A DNA stretch of 43,278 bases, from the NCBI GenBank assembly GCA_021299875.1, contig JAJTEW010000015.1:1-43278 (forward strand), given 5' to 3'. The translations under genes were made by a program, and so were the position numbers. Positions 6,930 to 16,167 of the stretch are shown in pieces. Under the pieces are notes generated by a model. That model was not told the DNA's origin. It searched no databases and saw nothing but the letters and a program-made list of their open reading frames with translations. How positions within the stretch are numbered: position 1 is the first letter of the stretch; the number at the start of each line of letters is the position of its first letter. The stretch is from Comamonadaceae bacterium. Its GTDB lineage: Bacteria; Pseudomonadota; Gammaproteobacteria; Burkholderiales; Burkholderiaceae_C.

Positions 6930-8366
6930 CTAGGGCGCCATCGGCCTGTCCTGTGCCTGACGACAGGTTTGTCCCTTGCAGTTTTTGTGGGCCAGTAGCG
7001 CTTCGTGCAGTTGTTCACGTTTCTGCATGGGCAGCAAGTTCAGTTGGTTGTTCAACTGGTGGGGATCTGAAGGCAGGTCGTAGTAAGCCATCTCACCGGT
7101 TGCATATTCCACATACAAAAAGTTGGCAGAGCGCAAAGCGGTGTAGGTGGGGGGATTGGCGCCATAAGGGGTCGGCGCGTCCGGGTCATCCGCACGGTGC
7201 GCGTGATTCAGGTGTTCTATGCTGAGCACTTGGCGGCCTGCGGTCACGGCCGCACCTTTGAGCAGGTCGGCAAAACTGCGTCCATCGGGTGGGCTTGGAA
7301 GGCTTGCACCCGCCCACGCAGCAAAGGTGGGTGCGAGGTCAATGTTGGCCACCAAAGCCTCACTGGTGTGTCCTTTGGCGACACCCGGACCGGCCACGAT
7401 CAGGGGGACACGCACATCGATGTCAAAAGGCGTCATCTTGCCGCTGCGCAGGGAATACTCCCCCAGATGCAAACCATTGTCAGCGCTGAACACGACATAA
7501 GTCGTGTTTGTTTTTCCGGTTGCGGCCAAGGTGGCGCGCAGTTGTCCCAGCATCTCGTCGATGGCCTGAACCGACTGCACGCGCTTGCGAAAGGTTTCGT
7601 CAAGGCGTGACAAGTCCTTGGCACTCAGCGCGGGAATTTGTCGCAGCCAAAGGGGGGCGTTTGCAACGGCCCGCCACGCAAAAGCCGGGCTTCGCGGTGC
7701 TTTAAGTCCGTTAAATTCATGGGCATGCCGAGGGGCTGGTGTGTAGGGCGCGTGCGGGGCGAAGGTGGCGATTTCAATGAAGAAAGCTTGCTCACCCGCA
7801 GCGCGGATGAAGGCATCGGCGCGCGCTGCAAGGACATCGGTCACATAGTCCGCACTGCGGTGGCCAAAGTGCACCACCTTGCCGTTGTGATTGACCTGGT
7901 AGTTGTAGCCGCTGTAGCCACCGCCACCCACCACAAACCAATCGCTCCAACCAACGGGAACGGGATGTTGGCCAGGGTGGTAGCCATTTAAATGCTTGCC
8001 CATCATGGCCGTTCTGTAGCCCGCCGCCTGCAAAGCGAGCGCAAAACTTTTTGCTGGATTGTGGTGTGCAACGAATGCTGCGTAGCCACCCGTGGGTGCT
8101 TCATTCGTCATCACCTGCGTGTTGTGCGGCATCTGTCCGGTGAAGATGGTGGCGCGCGATGGGCAGCACAGGGAGTTGGTGACGAAATACCGCTCGAAAC
8201 TCGTGCCCTCTTTTTGCATCGCCTGCAAGTGGGGCATGTAGGCCACCAGATTGCTGGAGAAATCATCGGCCAGCACAAACACCACGTTGGGCCGTTGTGC
8301 CCAGCAGAGGGTGCTGATCGCTATCGCCAATGAGGCAAAAATCCCGCTTCGTGAATTGAAAAGCAT
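6930..8366 (-). CDS. Secreted sulfatase (arylsulfatase-type, FGly-dependent)
   Basis: 478 aa from the ATG at 8366, chosen because AGGGGAG lies eight bases upstream; an in-frame GTG 11 codons earlier would spoil the signal peptide. Residues 1-23 form a Sec signal (cleavage near CWA/Q). The sulfatase fold is clear: metal-binding ADD at 33-35, the formylglycine signature C67-C-P-S-R71 in NSLCCPSRATIFTG, an active-site KHLNG motif, and late FSADNG and HLGEYS metal/substrate motifs. It hydrolyses sulfate esters in the periplasm or outside the cell; the natural substrate (sulfated polysaccharide or aryl sulfate) cannot be told. C67 is of the Cys type, so it needs a formylglycine-generating enzyme, which is not encoded nearby. 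It appears monocistronic. Confidence 0.92.
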   Translation of the reverse strand: MLFNSRSGIFASLAIAISTLCWAQRPNVVFVLADDFSSNLVAYMPHLQAMQKEGTSFERYFVTNSLCCPSRATIFTGQMPHNTQVMTNEAPTGGYAAFVAHHNPAKSFALALQAAGYRTAMMGKHLNGYHPGQHPVPVGWSDWFVVGGGGYSGYNYQVNHNGKVVHFGHRSADYVTDVLAARADAFIRAAGEQAFFIEIATFAPHAPYTPAPRHAHEFNGLKAPRSPAFAWRAVANAPLWLRQIPALSAKDLSRLDETFRKRVQSVQAIDEMLGQLRATLAATGKTNTTYVVFSADNGLHLGEYSLRSGKMTPFDIDVRVPLIVAGPGVAKGHTSEALVANIDLAPTFAAWAGASLPSPPDGRSFADLLKGAAVTAGRQVLSIEHLNHAHRADDPDAPTPYGANPPTYTALRSANFLYVEYATGEMAYYDLPSDPHQLNNQLNLLPMQKREQLHEALLAHKNCKGQTCRQAQDRPMAP

Positions 8367-8488
8367 GTTGTTTCTCCCCTTTGGAAAGAAAAATAACACG
8401 CTGTTTTACGGGTGTCTGTGCGCTTGGGGGCTTGCCTGTCGCCTCCTAAAAGCGTAAGCAACTGGTTGTTTGGGCAGTGCAAGGCGAT

Positions 8489-9382
8489 TCAATGCGCCCC
8501 CAAGTAACACCCCTCAGCCCGCTCCCCATCCACTTCGTCACCTTCCTCGCTGCACAGCGCAGCAATCAAGGCTTGGTCCACCACCTGGCCGGGCAGCAGC
8601 AGTTCTTCATTGGTCCAGCGCTTGACCAAGTGGCCATTCGCCACGCCGCCGGTGTGTGGGGCTTGGTAGGCGCGGCGGTGTTGCATGGTGACACCGCTGT
8701 TGGCATTGGCAATGAAGCGGCTTTCGCCCAAGGCCCAAGGTTCAAAGTAGGCGTTGGCGGCAACATCCACTTGGCGGAAGTAGCGGCGTGCGCCTTCGGC
8801 GTTGAGCTTCTTTCGCACGGTGCGCGTGATGAGGCCTTGCAAGTGGTCCAGCGCGTCGCGGTCCATCGCGTCCAAGGCTTCGGGGCGCATGTCTTGCGTG
8901 GCCAGCGCCGACGCATCGGCCAGTTCAGAAGGCAACACTTGCACCATGGCTTTGACCACATCGCGGTGCGGGGCCACGGCGGTAGCGACACCTCGCGTTT
9001 GCGGCTGGATGGGGCAACGGATTTCCACAAAGCGCGGCTTCACAGGGCCGGTGCAGCCATCGTGGTGGTAATACTCGCCTTGGCTCAGCCGCCCTTTGCT
9101 GGAGCGCCCGCGCACATCGCGGTAGGTGGGGTGTTGGGTGTGCACGTTCAGGCACACCACCAAGCCTGTGGCGTCGACCAATTGGTAAAAGGCCTCGCGC
9201 CATTCTGGCAAAAGGAGATGCTCGTGCAGGTAGTCGGTAGGGGCTTCAGCCTCACTGCCCACTTCACCTTCAATCACCAACACAAAGGGCCGGGGCCTGC
9301 GCACCCACCATTGATGGTTTGCAAAGTTCAGCACCGAGCGAGCAGGGGCAGGTTGTGCGAGTGCGTTCAATGTGTGGACCAT
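8489..9382 (-). CDS. Putative Fe(II)/2-oxoglutarate-dependent oxygenase-like protein
   Basis: 297 aa from the ATG at 9382. I do not recognise the exact family. Features compatible with a clavaminate-synthase/TauD-like double-stranded beta-helix are H106-x-D108 in the segment EYYHHDGCTGP and a distal His235 in SGVTMQHRRAYQAP followed by Arg237. Spacing of the facial triad (about 127 residues) is within the range known for such enzymes. The region between them is helical and Ala/Asp-rich. There is no signal peptide or membrane segment, so it should be cytoplasmic. It lies 122 bp downstream of the sulfatase start, same strand, and about 230 bp from the divergent exporter gene. If it is a 2OG oxygenase, a sulfur-scavenging role beside the sulfatase (TauD-like) is conceivable, but that is speculation. 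Confidence 0.55.
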   Translation of the reverse strand: MVHTLNALAQPAPARSVLNFANHQWWVRRPRPFVLVIEGEVGSEAEAPTDYLHEHLLLPEWREAFYQLVDATGLVVCLNVHTQHPTYRDVRGRSSKGRLSQGEYYHHDGCTGPVKPRFVEIRCPIQPQTRGVATAVAPHRDVVKAMVQVLPSELADASALATQDMRPEALDAMDRDALDHLQGLITRTVRKKLNAEGARRYFRQVDVAANAYFEPWALGESRFIANANSGVTMQHRRAYQAPHTGGVANGHLVKRWTNEELLLPGQVVDQALIAALCSEEGDEVDGERAEGCYLGAH

Positions 9383-9609
9383 GTGGCAATTTTAGGGCTT
9401 AGGGATGGCATGCTGGCTATCATGGGGCAAGGCAGCGCGCCGTCATACGGGCTCAGCACCCAAGACCCAAGCCACCTTCATGTTGCCCATGGGCAATGCA
9501 GGCGACTGCCGCCTTGTGGCTGACGCTGTAAATTGCAGCAAGTGCCGTTTTGCTTTGAAAACGACGTGCTTTCCCTTACTCTTTCACGACCCTCCATTCC
9601 TTTGAACCC

Positions 9610-10512
9610 ATGAATTCGCCAACCGATGCCCCAGTGCGGGGTGATCACCCGCTGCAAGGCATGGCTTGGATGGTACTGGGGGTGTTTTTGTTGTCGGTGA
9701 TGGATGCCTTGTCCAAACATGCGGTGTCGCAGTTGTCGATTCCCGTGTTGATTGCGGCACGCTCGGCGATGGTGTTGGTTCTGCTGGGGCCGTGGGTGCT
9801 GCGCAGTGGGGGCTGGTCAGCCCTGCGCACGCGCCGTCCGTGGGCACACGGGGTGCGCGGCTTGTTCGCCGTGTGTTCGATGTTGGCCTTTTTTGAGAGC
9901 CTGCGCTTGTTGCCGCTGGCCACAGTGATTGCCATCAGTTTTGCTGCGCCACTGTTCATGACACTGCTGTCGGTCCCATTGCTGAAGGAACATGTCGGGG
10001 TACACCGTTGGGGCGCGTTGTTGGCGGGGTTTGTGGGCGTGGGCTTGATCGTCGGGCCGCAGGCTCTGGATGGCGATTTGGGCTTGGGGGCTTGGTTGGC
10101 TTTGTTGGCGTCGCTGTTGTATGCCGCCTCAATGGCCTGTGTGCGTTGGTTGTCGCCCACCGAGAGCGATTTGTCGATGATGGTCTGGCAAAACTTGACG
10201 ATGGGCTTGGCGGGTCTGGTGGGCTTGTTGTTTGTACCTTTGGAGGTGGCGCCGGGGATGTGGCCCATCATCGCCTGGATGGCGGTGTTGGTGCTGCTGG
10301 GTCAGCGCTGCACCTTTCGCGCCTTGCGTCTGGCACCGGTGGGCGTGGTGGCACCTTTTCATTACAGCGAGTTGCTGTGGGCGGCTTTGTTGGGTTGGGT
10401 GTTTTGGCACGAATGGCCTGGGGCGCATGTGTGGTGGGGCGCTCTGTTGGTGGTGGGTGCGGGTTTGTACACCTTGTGGCGTGAGCGGGCGCGCACCCAG
10501 GGCGGCGTTTGA
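9610..10512 (+). CDS. EamA/DMT-family permease
   Basis: 300 aa, the usual length of drug/metabolite-transporter superfamily members. It has about ten hydrophobic segments arranged as two EamA repeats (about 15-145 and 160-290). The typical N-terminal WMVLGVFLLSVMDALSKHAV and mid-protein LPLATVIAISFAAPLFMTLLS segments are visible. It is an inner-membrane exporter or permease for small metabolites or amino acids; the substrate is unknown. The start ATG is the first in frame, with only a weak Shine-Dalgarno. It is transcribed away from the oxygenase-like gene and appears monocistronic. Confidence 0.88.
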   Translation: MNSPTDAPVRGDHPLQGMAWMVLGVFLLSVMDALSKHAVSQLSIPVLIAARSAMVLVLLGPWVLRSGGWSALRTRRPWAHGVRGLFAVCSMLAFFESLRLLPLATVIAISFAAPLFMTLLSVPLLKEHVGVHRWGALLAGFVGVGLIVGPQALDGDLGLGAWLALLASLLYAASMACVRWLSPTESDLSMMVWQNLTMGLAGLVGLLFVPLEVAPGMWPIIAWMAVLVLLGQRCTFRALRLAPVGVVAPFHYSELLWAALLGWVFWHEWPGAHVWWGALLVVGAGLYTLWRERARTQGGV

Positions 10513-10851
10513 GGCGGCCCTGGGGTGTCACGGGGCATCGATGGATCGTGCCATCAGCGCCACCAAGCGGCGCTTTTCAGGGTTTCGCCGAGGACGTTGA
10601 TGACCAAAGCGGATGACATGGCCAAAACTTTCGAGGCTGGAGTTGACTTGTACTCTGGGCAGGCACCCTGTGCAGACCTGTCACGTGTGCAGCAAACAGC
10701 CATTTTCTGGACCGAGAGCTCATCGGTTTTCATCAAGTTGTTCGTCATTTTGGCCATCAATAAGTTATTCATTTGTAAATATAAAGAATATTTCATGAAT
10801 TTTTAGTGGTTAATTTTTTATTCTTTGGAATTCACCCACCTGTACTCGGAT
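10513..10851. other. Intergenic region upstream of the hybrid kinase gene
   Basis: 339 bp without a supportable gene. The first two thirds have normal composition and short ORFs on both strands (10525-10806 plus, 10554-10796 minus) whose products resemble nothing I know. The last roughly 100 bases are AT-rich, with TATAAA at about 10776, a plausible promoter area for the kinase gene, but no good -35 is evident. Confidence 0.4.
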
Positions 10852-12927
10852 ATGAAAAACTTGTTTTCCCGCTTGTCTATCCGCATCAGGTTGTTGTTGG
10901 GCTTTTGGCTCTTGGGCTCTTTGCTATTGGGCGTTGTTGCCGTCAGTTGGTTGACGTTGAACCACGTTCAATCCAACGCGCAACAGATCATCGACAAGTA
11001 CGAGCCTCAGGTTGACCGCATGACCCGGGTGGAGTTGTTGATGGTCAAAATTTCGCTGGAAGCGCGCCACGCGATCTTGTCAGCCAATGACCTGGCCGAG
11101 TTCAAAGCCGCGATGGACAGGATCGCCAACGACCGACGGCGTCTTGTCGACCTGGTCAACGAAACCGAGGCCAATTTGTCCACAGTGGTTGGCCGCGACA
11201 TCTTGCAAAAGATCCGCGCGGCCGATGCTGTTTTCTGGCGTCTGTCGCAACAGGTGACCGTGCATGCCCAAAACGGTGAGGTGGCTGCCGCTTACGCTTT
11301 GTTGACCACCGACTTGGTGCCTGCTCGCAATCGGCAACTCGCGCACATCAACGAACAAAAAGAGTGGCAACGCCACTTGATGAACCAAGCCTTGTCAGAT
11401 GCCAGCAGCACGATCGCCCAGGTCAAGGTGGTTTTGGCCGTTGTGGTGTCGGGCATTTTGTTGATGATCAGCTTGTTGTTGGTGCGTCTGATCAATTCCA
11501 TGATTCGGCCTTTGACCAGTTTGCTCAACACCATTGTCGAGGTCGAACACAGCGGTGATTACACCCAACGCGTTGCTGTGGTGGGTGAAGACGAAGTGGG
11601 TCGAACGGCCGCAGCATTTGACCGCATGATGGAAATCGTGGAGAGCCGCACCAATGAATTGGCGCGTAACCGCGAGCATCTGGAAGAAATGGTCGAACAA
11701 CGGACCACTGCATTGAGCCGCGCCATGAAGGCTGCCAAATCTGCCAACGAAGCCAAAAGCCGTTTTTTGGCGACCATGTCGCACGAGTTGCGCACACCCA
11801 TGAACGGAGTTTTGGGCATGGCGCAGTTGCTGCTGTCAGGTCCTGTCGACAACAGCAAGACACAAGACTATGCGCGCACCATCCTTCATTCCGGCCAGTC
11901 TCTGCTGACCTTGCTCAACGACATTCTGGATTTGTCAAAGATCGAGTCCGGCACGCAGACCCTGGATACTGGCATGGTGAATCCCGTAGAGCTTTTGCAA
12001 AACACCCAGGCGCTGTTTGCCAACAACGCCCACGGCAAAGGGCTGAAACTGTCCGTTCGATGGAAGGGTCCTCACGGCCGCAGGTACAGGGGAGACACCA
12101 ACCGCTTGCAACAAATCTTGTCCAATTTGACCAACAACGCCATCAAATTTAGCGCTGCCGGTGAGGTGTCTATTGAGGCCACAGAGCTCAACCTATTGGG
12201 TGGAACTGCATGGGTTGAATGGGCCGTACAAGACTCCGGGATGGGGATACCGTCACACAAGATGCCTTTGTTGTTTCAACCATTCAGCCAAGTCGACGAT
12301 TCGACCACCCGCCAGTTCGGCGGCACAGGCTTGGGTTTGTCCATCGTCAAAAGCTTGGCCCATCTGATGGATGGTGAAGTCGGTGTCAACAGCACAGAAG
12401 GAGAGGGCGCCCGTTTTTGGATTCGTTTGCATTTGGATGTCATGACAGATGTGTTGGATTTGTCCGAGTCGGAGAGTTGTCAGGACGCCAAACGCTTGTT
12501 GCAAGATGCGGCGCACTCGATGTCCGGAATGGTTTTGGTGGTGGAAGATAACCCTGTCAACCAGCAAGTCATCAGCGCCATGCTGCGCCAGTTGGGGTTC
12601 GATGTGGTCTTGGTGGACAACGGACAAGAGGCGGTGGACAAGGTTTTGCTGGAGGCCGATCGGATTTCGGTCGTCTTGATGGATGTGCAAATGCCTGTGT
12701 TGGATGGTTACGAAGCGACCCGACAGATTCGGGCTTGGGAAGCGCGGGAAGGGCGTCAAGCACTGCCCATCATTGCCGTGACGGCCGATGCTTTTGTCGA
12801 AGATCAAAAGCGTTGTCGTGATGCCGGGATGGATGAGTTTTTAGCCAAGCCCATCAAATTGGGTGCACTGGCCGATGTGCTCCACCGTTGTCATACCCCA
12901 AACCCAGTCCAAGAATCGGGCGTTTGA
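10852..12927 (+). CDS. Hybrid sensor histidine kinase (4HB sensor, HAMP, HisKA, HATPase, receiver)
   Basis: 691 aa from the ATG at 10852; a TTG nine codons upstream is less likely. TM1 lies at about 13-35, a helical periplasmic domain of about 150 residues follows (four-helix-bundle type), TM2 is at about 192-215, then HAMP to about 270 and a coiled linker. The HisKA phosphoacceptor is His311 (MSHELRTPMNG). The HATPase_c domain shows NAIKF, DSGMGIP and GGTGLGLSI boxes. A C-terminal receiver has VEDNPVNQQ and the phospho-acceptor Asp611 (LMDVQMPVLDG). It is an inner-membrane phosphorelay kinase of the BarA/ArcB-like layout but without an Hpt domain, so an external Hpt protein or response regulator is expected elsewhere. 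The ligand is unknown. It is convergent with the regulator gene at 13024. Confidence 0.93.
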   Translation: MKNLFSRLSIRIRLLLGFWLLGSLLLGVVAVSWLTLNHVQSNAQQIIDKYEPQVDRMTRVELLMVKISLEARHAILSANDLAEFKAAMDRIANDRRRLVDLVNETEANLSTVVGRDILQKIRAADAVFWRLSQQVTVHAQNGEVAAAYALLTTDLVPARNRQLAHINEQKEWQRHLMNQALSDASSTIAQVKVVLAVVVSGILLMISLLLVRLINSMIRPLTSLLNTIVEVEHSGDYTQRVAVVGEDEVGRTAAAFDRMMEIVESRTNELARNREHLEEMVEQRTTALSRAMKAAKSANEAKSRFLATMSHELRTPMNGVLGMAQLLLSGPVDNSKTQDYARTILHSGQSLLTLLNDILDLSKIESGTQTLDTGMVNPVELLQNTQALFANNAHGKGLKLSVRWKGPHGRRYRGDTNRLQQILSNLTNNAIKFSAAGEVSIEATELNLLGGTAWVEWAVQDSGMGIPSHKMPLLFQPFSQVDDSTTRQFGGTGLGLSIVKSLAHLMDGEVGVNSTEGEGARFWIRLHLDVMTDVLDLSESESCQDAKRLLQDAAHSMSGMVLVVEDNPVNQQVISAMLRQLGFDVVLVDNGQEAVDKVLLEADRISVVLMDVQMPVLDGYEATRQIRAWEAREGRQALPIIAVTADAFVEDQKRCRDAGMDEFLAKPIKLGALADVLHRCHTPNPVQESGV

Positions 12928-13023
12928 ACGTTCAACTTTCCAGTTGTTGATTGGGGCTTTGATTGAGCGGGTCACATCATTGTCAGCCGCTGAGCCGCGC
13001 ACACCGATGGGGTCGTCCAAACT

Positions 13024-13743
13024 TCAACCTTGGGCTTGGGTGGGTGCCTCCAGCCTGTAACCCAAGCCCCGCATGGTCTGGATCAAGGGCACAGCTCGGC
13101 CTTCGTCGATTTTGCTGCGCAAGCGCCGGATGTAGACATCCACCACGTTGGTCAACGGGTCCTCGTTCAAGCCCCAGACGCTCGATAAAATCTGCTCGCG
13201 ACTGAACAAACGCCCCGGCGCACTCATCAGCAGTTCCAACAAGGCCAACTCCCGGGCCGTCAAATTCAGGGCTTCGCCTGCGCGGCTGGCGCGCATGGAC
13301 TCACGGTCCAGCAAGACATCGGCCACTTGCAAGTGGGTCGGGCGGGTTCTTTGCAGACCTTGCCCTCGGCGCGCCAAGGCCTCCAGCCGGGCCAGCAATT
13401 CTTCAAATTCAAACGGCTTGCACAGGTAGTCGTCTGCCCCCATGCGCAAACCGGCCACCTTTTCTTCCAGGGTGTTCAAAGCAGTCAGCATCAAGATGGG
13501 AAAGGCGATACCTTGCGCCCGCAGTGTTTGGCAGATCTCCATGCCGTTCATGCCCGGCAGCATCAAGTCGAGCACAACGACCGTGGTGGAGGCTTCGGTT
13601 TTGGTTTGCCGTGCTGTCTCCAGCACCAAAGCCAAGCCTTCAGGTCCGGTGGCAGCGCGTTGAACCTGAAGGCCCTCGGCCCTCAGGCCGCGCTGCAAAA
13701 AGTCGGCAATTCTCGGGTCATCTTCGATCAAGATGATGTTCAT
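13024..13743 (-). CDS. OmpR/PhoB-family response regulator
   Basis: 239 aa from the ATG at 13743. This start is fixed by the ATGA overlap with the upstream kinase stop and by the receiver beginning directly with MNIILIEDDPRIADF. The receiver spans 1 to about 118, with the acidic pair EDD, a phospho-Asp in VVVLDLMLPGMNG, the switch residues in LTALN and Lys in CKPFEFEEL. A C-terminal winged helix (about 140-235) has the typical RELALLELLMSAPGRLFSREQIL and VDVYIRRLRSKID segments. It is a DNA-binding transcription factor phosphorylated by the coupled kinase. Target genes are unknown. Confidence 0.95.
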   Translation of the reverse strand: MNIILIEDDPRIADFLQRGLRAEGLQVQRAATGPEGLALVLETARQTKTEASTTVVVLDLMLPGMNGMEICQTLRAQGIAFPILMLTALNTLEEKVAGLRMGADDYLCKPFEFEELLARLEALARRGQGLQRTRPTHLQVADVLLDRESMRASRAGEALNLTARELALLELLMSAPGRLFSREQILSSVWGLNEDPLTNVVDVYIRRLRSKIDEGRAVPLIQTMRGLGYRLEAPTQAQG

Positions 13744-15377
13744 GGCTGAGCTCTGGAAAATGTTTCTGCTGCGGGACGAGTCAGCAAGGGCAACTGCAAA
13801 ACCACGCATGTGCCTGCGGCCTGCGTTTCATCGGCCGGGCTTTGCAACGTCAAGCTGCCACTGTGGGCCAGCACCAAGGCCTTGGCAATGGGTAGCCCCA
13901 AGCCACTGCCCGCTGCCCGGTGCAAGCGGGCCAGACTGCCACGAAAGTGCCGGTCAAAGACCTGGTGCAACTCCTCTGCCGGAATGCCAATGCCTTGGTC
14001 GGTGACTTGCAGCGTCAGCATTGCAGGAAATTCGTGGCCCTGTTGCCAGCGAACGGTGACTGTGCCTTTGGGGTGTGAATAACGCACTGCGTTGTCCAGC
14101 AAAAGCAAAAGCAGTTGGCTCAAGCGCTGCGCATCGCCCATGACCTTGACCGAACCTTTGGGCATCTCGGGGCAATCAATCCGGATGTCCTTTTCGCCCG
14201 CCAAGGCGCTGGCCTGGGACAGCGCATCGGCCAAGGGCTCAGACAAGTCGACGGTTTGGTGCACGATGCTCAGTGTCTCCATGTCGCTGCGGGCCATGGC
14301 CAGCAAGTCGTCAATGACCGAGCCCAGTTGGCGCGAAATGGCCACAATGCGCTGCAAAGCCTCGCGGTACTCTGGCGCAGGTCTCTGTCCGCCGCGCAGG
14401 GTGATTTCAGCTTCGCCCCGAATGGCCGTGGTGGGCGTTCGCAGTTCGTGGCTGATGTCGGCCAGCAACTGACGTCTGCGCGTGTCGGTTTGTTGCAGCG
14501 ACTTGTTGGCTTCGTGCAGGGCGCGGGTACGTTCGCGCACTTCAGACTCCAGGCGATGGCGTTGTTCAGTTTCTTGTTGGCTGTGATGCTCCAAGGCCGC
14601 CGCCATGGCATTCATGCTGCGGGCCACGTCCGAAAACTCATCTTGCCCATCCAGCGGGATGCGGTGTTGCAATTTTCCTTGCCTGAGTTGGTGGGCCCCC
14701 CGGGCCAATTCGTCGATGGGGCGGCGCAAGGCGCGCGCAAAATAGACGGTGGCCCCCAAAGCCAACATGCCCAAAGAAAAGGCCATGCCAATCCACAGCC
14801 AGTGGATGCGCGCCAAGGTGGCATCGGCGGCTTTGCGTTCTCTGAGCATGGCGGCACGCTCCCGAACAATGCTTTGTCCGATCAATTGGCGCAAATCACG
14901 TCCTTCTGACTTTTCGAAAACCTCGCTCAAAGTGTCCCAGCCCAAACGGGCCGGTATGTCGGCTGGCAGACTTTTGACTTGTCCCAGCGCCTCACCCAAA
15001 GTTTTGACGTTTTGTCGCAAAACCCCTAAGGCTTCTTGCCTGGCGACTTGCTCTTCGCCATCGCTGCCGTCCATGCCCAAACTCGATGCAGTTTGCGCCA
15101 ACGTGGCCAAATCGGCCAAGGTTTGTTGCATGTCGTTCAGCAAAGCTTCTCGTACGGATGGAACGCCACCGGCGCCGATTTTGTGTTGGGTCACCCAAGC
15201 CCGCAGGTGCTGTTTGGTGGCCGAAAGTTGTACAAATCCTTGATGAATGTCGCTGGCAATGCGTCCTCGCACCACTTGGCGTTCGGCCTCGCGCAAGGCA
15301 AAGACCGCACCGATGCCCTGCAAAACAATGCAGGCGGCTAAAAAAAGGAGGACCCAACTGAGCTGTTTTCTGAACAT
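13740..15377 (-). CDS. Sensor histidine kinase partnered with the OmpR-type regulator
   Basis: 545 aa. TM1 lies at about 8-28, a large helical periplasmic domain at about 29-195, TM2 at about 196-215 and HAMP next (ALRRPIDELARGAHQLRQGK), then a coiled coil. HisKA has the phospho-His in ISHELRTPTTAIRG and the HATPase_c domain has LDNAVRYS, DQGIGIP and GSGLGLPIAKAL. It is a classic membrane kinase without a receiver domain. The stop codon overlaps the start of the response-regulator gene, so both are made from one transcript. The stimulus is unknown. Its start is the first in-frame ATG, immediately before the signal-anchor segment. Confidence 0.94.
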   Translation of the reverse strand: MFRKQLSWVLLFLAACIVLQGIGAVFALREAERQVVRGRIASDIHQGFVQLSATKQHLRAWVTQHKIGAGGVPSVREALLNDMQQTLADLATLAQTASSLGMDGSDGEEQVARQEALGVLRQNVKTLGEALGQVKSLPADIPARLGWDTLSEVFEKSEGRDLRQLIGQSIVRERAAMLRERKAADATLARIHWLWIGMAFSLGMLALGATVYFARALRRPIDELARGAHQLRQGKLQHRIPLDGQDEFSDVARSMNAMAAALEHHSQQETEQRHRLESEVRERTRALHEANKSLQQTDTRRRQLLADISHELRTPTTAIRGEAEITLRGGQRPAPEYREALQRIVAISRQLGSVIDDLLAMARSDMETLSIVHQTVDLSEPLADALSQASALAGEKDIRIDCPEMPKGSVKVMGDAQRLSQLLLLLLDNAVRYSHPKGTVTVRWQQGHEFPAMLTLQVTDQGIGIPAEELHQVFDRHFRGSLARLHRAAGSGLGLPIAKALVLAHSGSLTLQSPADETQAAGTCVVLQLPLLTRPAAETFSRAQP

Positions 15378-15471
15378 TTTTGTATTGTCGCTGTCCGCAT
15401 CACAGTGCAGGTGCGTGTCATCTTCTGTTAATGCGAAGAGTTCCAGATCGTCATGTGGAATTCAATTCGTC

Positions 15472-16065
15472 TTACAAGCCCAGCGCTTGCCAAACCCGAA
15501 TGGCCGCATAGGCATCGTTGGCGGCGTAAACCAATTGCGCCTCGCTCAGGCGGGCGTTGGCCCAATTGCTGGTGGCGGCTTTTTTGGACTTGATGAAGCG
15601 TTGGTTGAACAACACCGCCACCGCGCCTTTGACGCCCATGTCCTTGCGGTAACCGCGTTCCCTGAAGATGGTGTTGAGCTCCAGAATACCTTGGGGCTCG
15701 ATGCCCAGTTTGTGCACGATGCGTTTGCGGTCATCGCCCAGGCCAAAGCCGGCCTTGGCCACGCCGCCCAAGGCCAGCAGCTCGCCTGCCACGCGGCGGC
15801 ATTCGGGTTCGTGCAGCTGAAACACCCAAGCCCGTTCTAGCGTGGACAGCTGCAAAACGTGCGGGCCATCGGATTGCTCGCCCACCTTGAAGGTCGGTTT
15901 GGACTCGGTGTCAAAACCCCATGCCTGTGCTTGACCGAGGTGATCTTGTGCCTGGCGGGCTTGCGCCCCGGTACACACCAAGGTGATGCGGTCCAGCCCC
16001 AGACGATCAAATTCGGGCAGTAAAGCGATGGCTTCTTTGTCGGGGGTGGGGTGTTGGGTGGTCAT
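15472..16065 (-). CDS. 3'-5' exonuclease, RNase D/WRN-like (DEDDy)
   Basis: 197 aa from the ATG at 16065; the open frame continues to a TTG 24 codons upstream, but that extension looks non-protein-like. Exo I is D52-x-E54 (GFDTESKP), Exo II is KAGFGLGDDRKR and Exo III is the segment VYAANDAYAAIRVW with Tyr and Asp four residues apart. Together these give the four acidic residues and Tyr of DEDDy exonucleases, which remove nucleotides from RNA or DNA 3' ends with two metal ions. It is a stand-alone catalytic domain without the HRDC domains of true RNase D. It is cytoplasmic and the substrate is not predictable. It is divergent from the Bug operon starting at 16217. Confidence 0.88.
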   Translation of the reverse strand: MTTQHPTPDKEAIALLPEFDRLGLDRITLVCTGAQARQAQDHLGQAQAWGFDTESKPTFKVGEQSDGPHVLQLSTLERAWVFQLHEPECRRVAGELLALGGVAKAGFGLGDDRKRIVHKLGIEPQGILELNTIFRERGYRKDMGVKGAVAVLFNQRFIKSKKAATSNWANARLSEAQLVYAANDAYAAIRVWQALGL

Positions 16066-16167
16066 GTTGCTTTTGTAGGCTTGGCCATCATAGGGGTTAT
16101 GCGGCGCAGGAAATGACAAAACCAAGGTGACAAGCAACTTTTGGGTCTTGCCAAATAATCAATCAGG

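Noticed and set aside
8477..9523. A 348-codon plus-strand ORF opposite the oxygenase-like gene
   Set aside because: The product is His/Gly/Val-rich in the manner of antisense shadows, while the minus frame has a proper start and plausible active-site residues.
10525..10806. Small ORFs before the hybrid kinase (10525-10806 plus; 10554-10796 minus)
   Set aside because: No recognisable domain and no convincing ribosome site; the AT-rich end is better read as promoter DNA.
12933..12946. Small hairpin CAACT-TTCC-AGTTG between the two convergent signalling genes
   Set aside because: Only five pairs and no T-run on either strand; not a convincing terminator.
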